DNA of 64,000 bases from Whitmania pigra. Lineage: Eukaryota; Annelida; Clitellata; Hirudinida; Haemopidae. The position numbers were made by a program, and so were the translations under genes. The notes below the pieces were generated by a model that had not been told where the DNA came from, searched no databases, and worked only from the letters and a program-made list of their open reading frames with translations. Where the stretch lies: contig JAJTWR010000308.1 in NCBI GenBank assembly GCA_021613335.1, positions 3,082,001 through 3,146,000 of the forward strand. Reading direction: 5' to 3'. Positions 63,899-64,000 of this stretch are shown here, in pieces; position 1 is the stretch's first letter, and every line of letters starts with the position of its first letter.

Positions 63899-64000
63899 CT
63901 GAAAATTGTTTTTTCTCAAGTATTTGTGATTTGAATGTTTTCTTGTTTAAGCAAGCCCAATCAAAATTGAAAAGAAATAGTTGCTGCTAAATTATCAGGG

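Overview
This is an AT-rich window of an invertebrate animal nuclear genome. The genes are split by GT-AG introns, the family set is metazoan (a WD40/SOCS-box protein, STARD10, TOPBP1, a Kir channel, a peptide GPCR), and CR1/L2-type LINEs, tRNA-derived SINE-like repeats, MITE-like repeats and long trinucleotide microsatellites are common. I cannot name the species. A lophotrochozoan such as an annelid is only a weak guess from general character. Most protein-coding genes were rebuilt exon by exon by translating both strands and requiring splice-site phase to agree; for all reconstructed spliced genes the summed exon length keeps one open frame.

Layout. 1-1 kb: possible exons of an unidentified + strand gene. 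1.9-3.9 kb (-): WSB1/2-like WD40-SOCS protein. 6.6-8.7 kb (+): 3-hydroxyisobutyrate dehydrogenase (valine catabolism). 11.2-12.2 kb (-): adenylate kinase 2. 12.6-12.8 kb (-): exon of an unidentified short protein. 13.6-15.8 kb (-): EMC2, a subunit of the ER membrane protein complex. 17.2-21.2 kb (-): near-complete CR1/Jockey-like LINE with ORF1, a small middle ORF and ORF2. 22.0-22.3 kb (+): intronless histone H4 with seven substitutions from the canonical sequence. 22.7-24.1 kb: a cluster of decayed retroelement pieces. 25.5-40.7 kb (-): a rhodopsin-class peptide GPCR whose first coding exon lies about 13.8 kb upstream of the rest; that intron holds most of the satellites, two L2-like LINE tails and SINE-like pieces. 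45.4-47.0 kb (+): single-ORF inward-rectifier K+ channel with a TATA box. 48.9-50.0 kb (-): C2H2 zinc-finger protein. 52.8-54.4 kb (+): STARD10-like lipid-transfer protein, preceded by a decayed partial duplicate of its 5' region. 55.2-63.9 kb (-): TOPBP1, with its N-terminus beyond the right edge.

The genes do not form a pathway; they look like unrelated housekeeping and signalling genes. The points I find most worth a second look are the divergent H4 (R3 and R40 both changed to His), the TOPBP1 exon duplication and repeat-made splice acceptors, the partial STARD10 duplication, the three-ORF LINE, and the large repeat-filled GPCR intron. I found no convincing evidence of a wholly new system, CRISPR array or operon.
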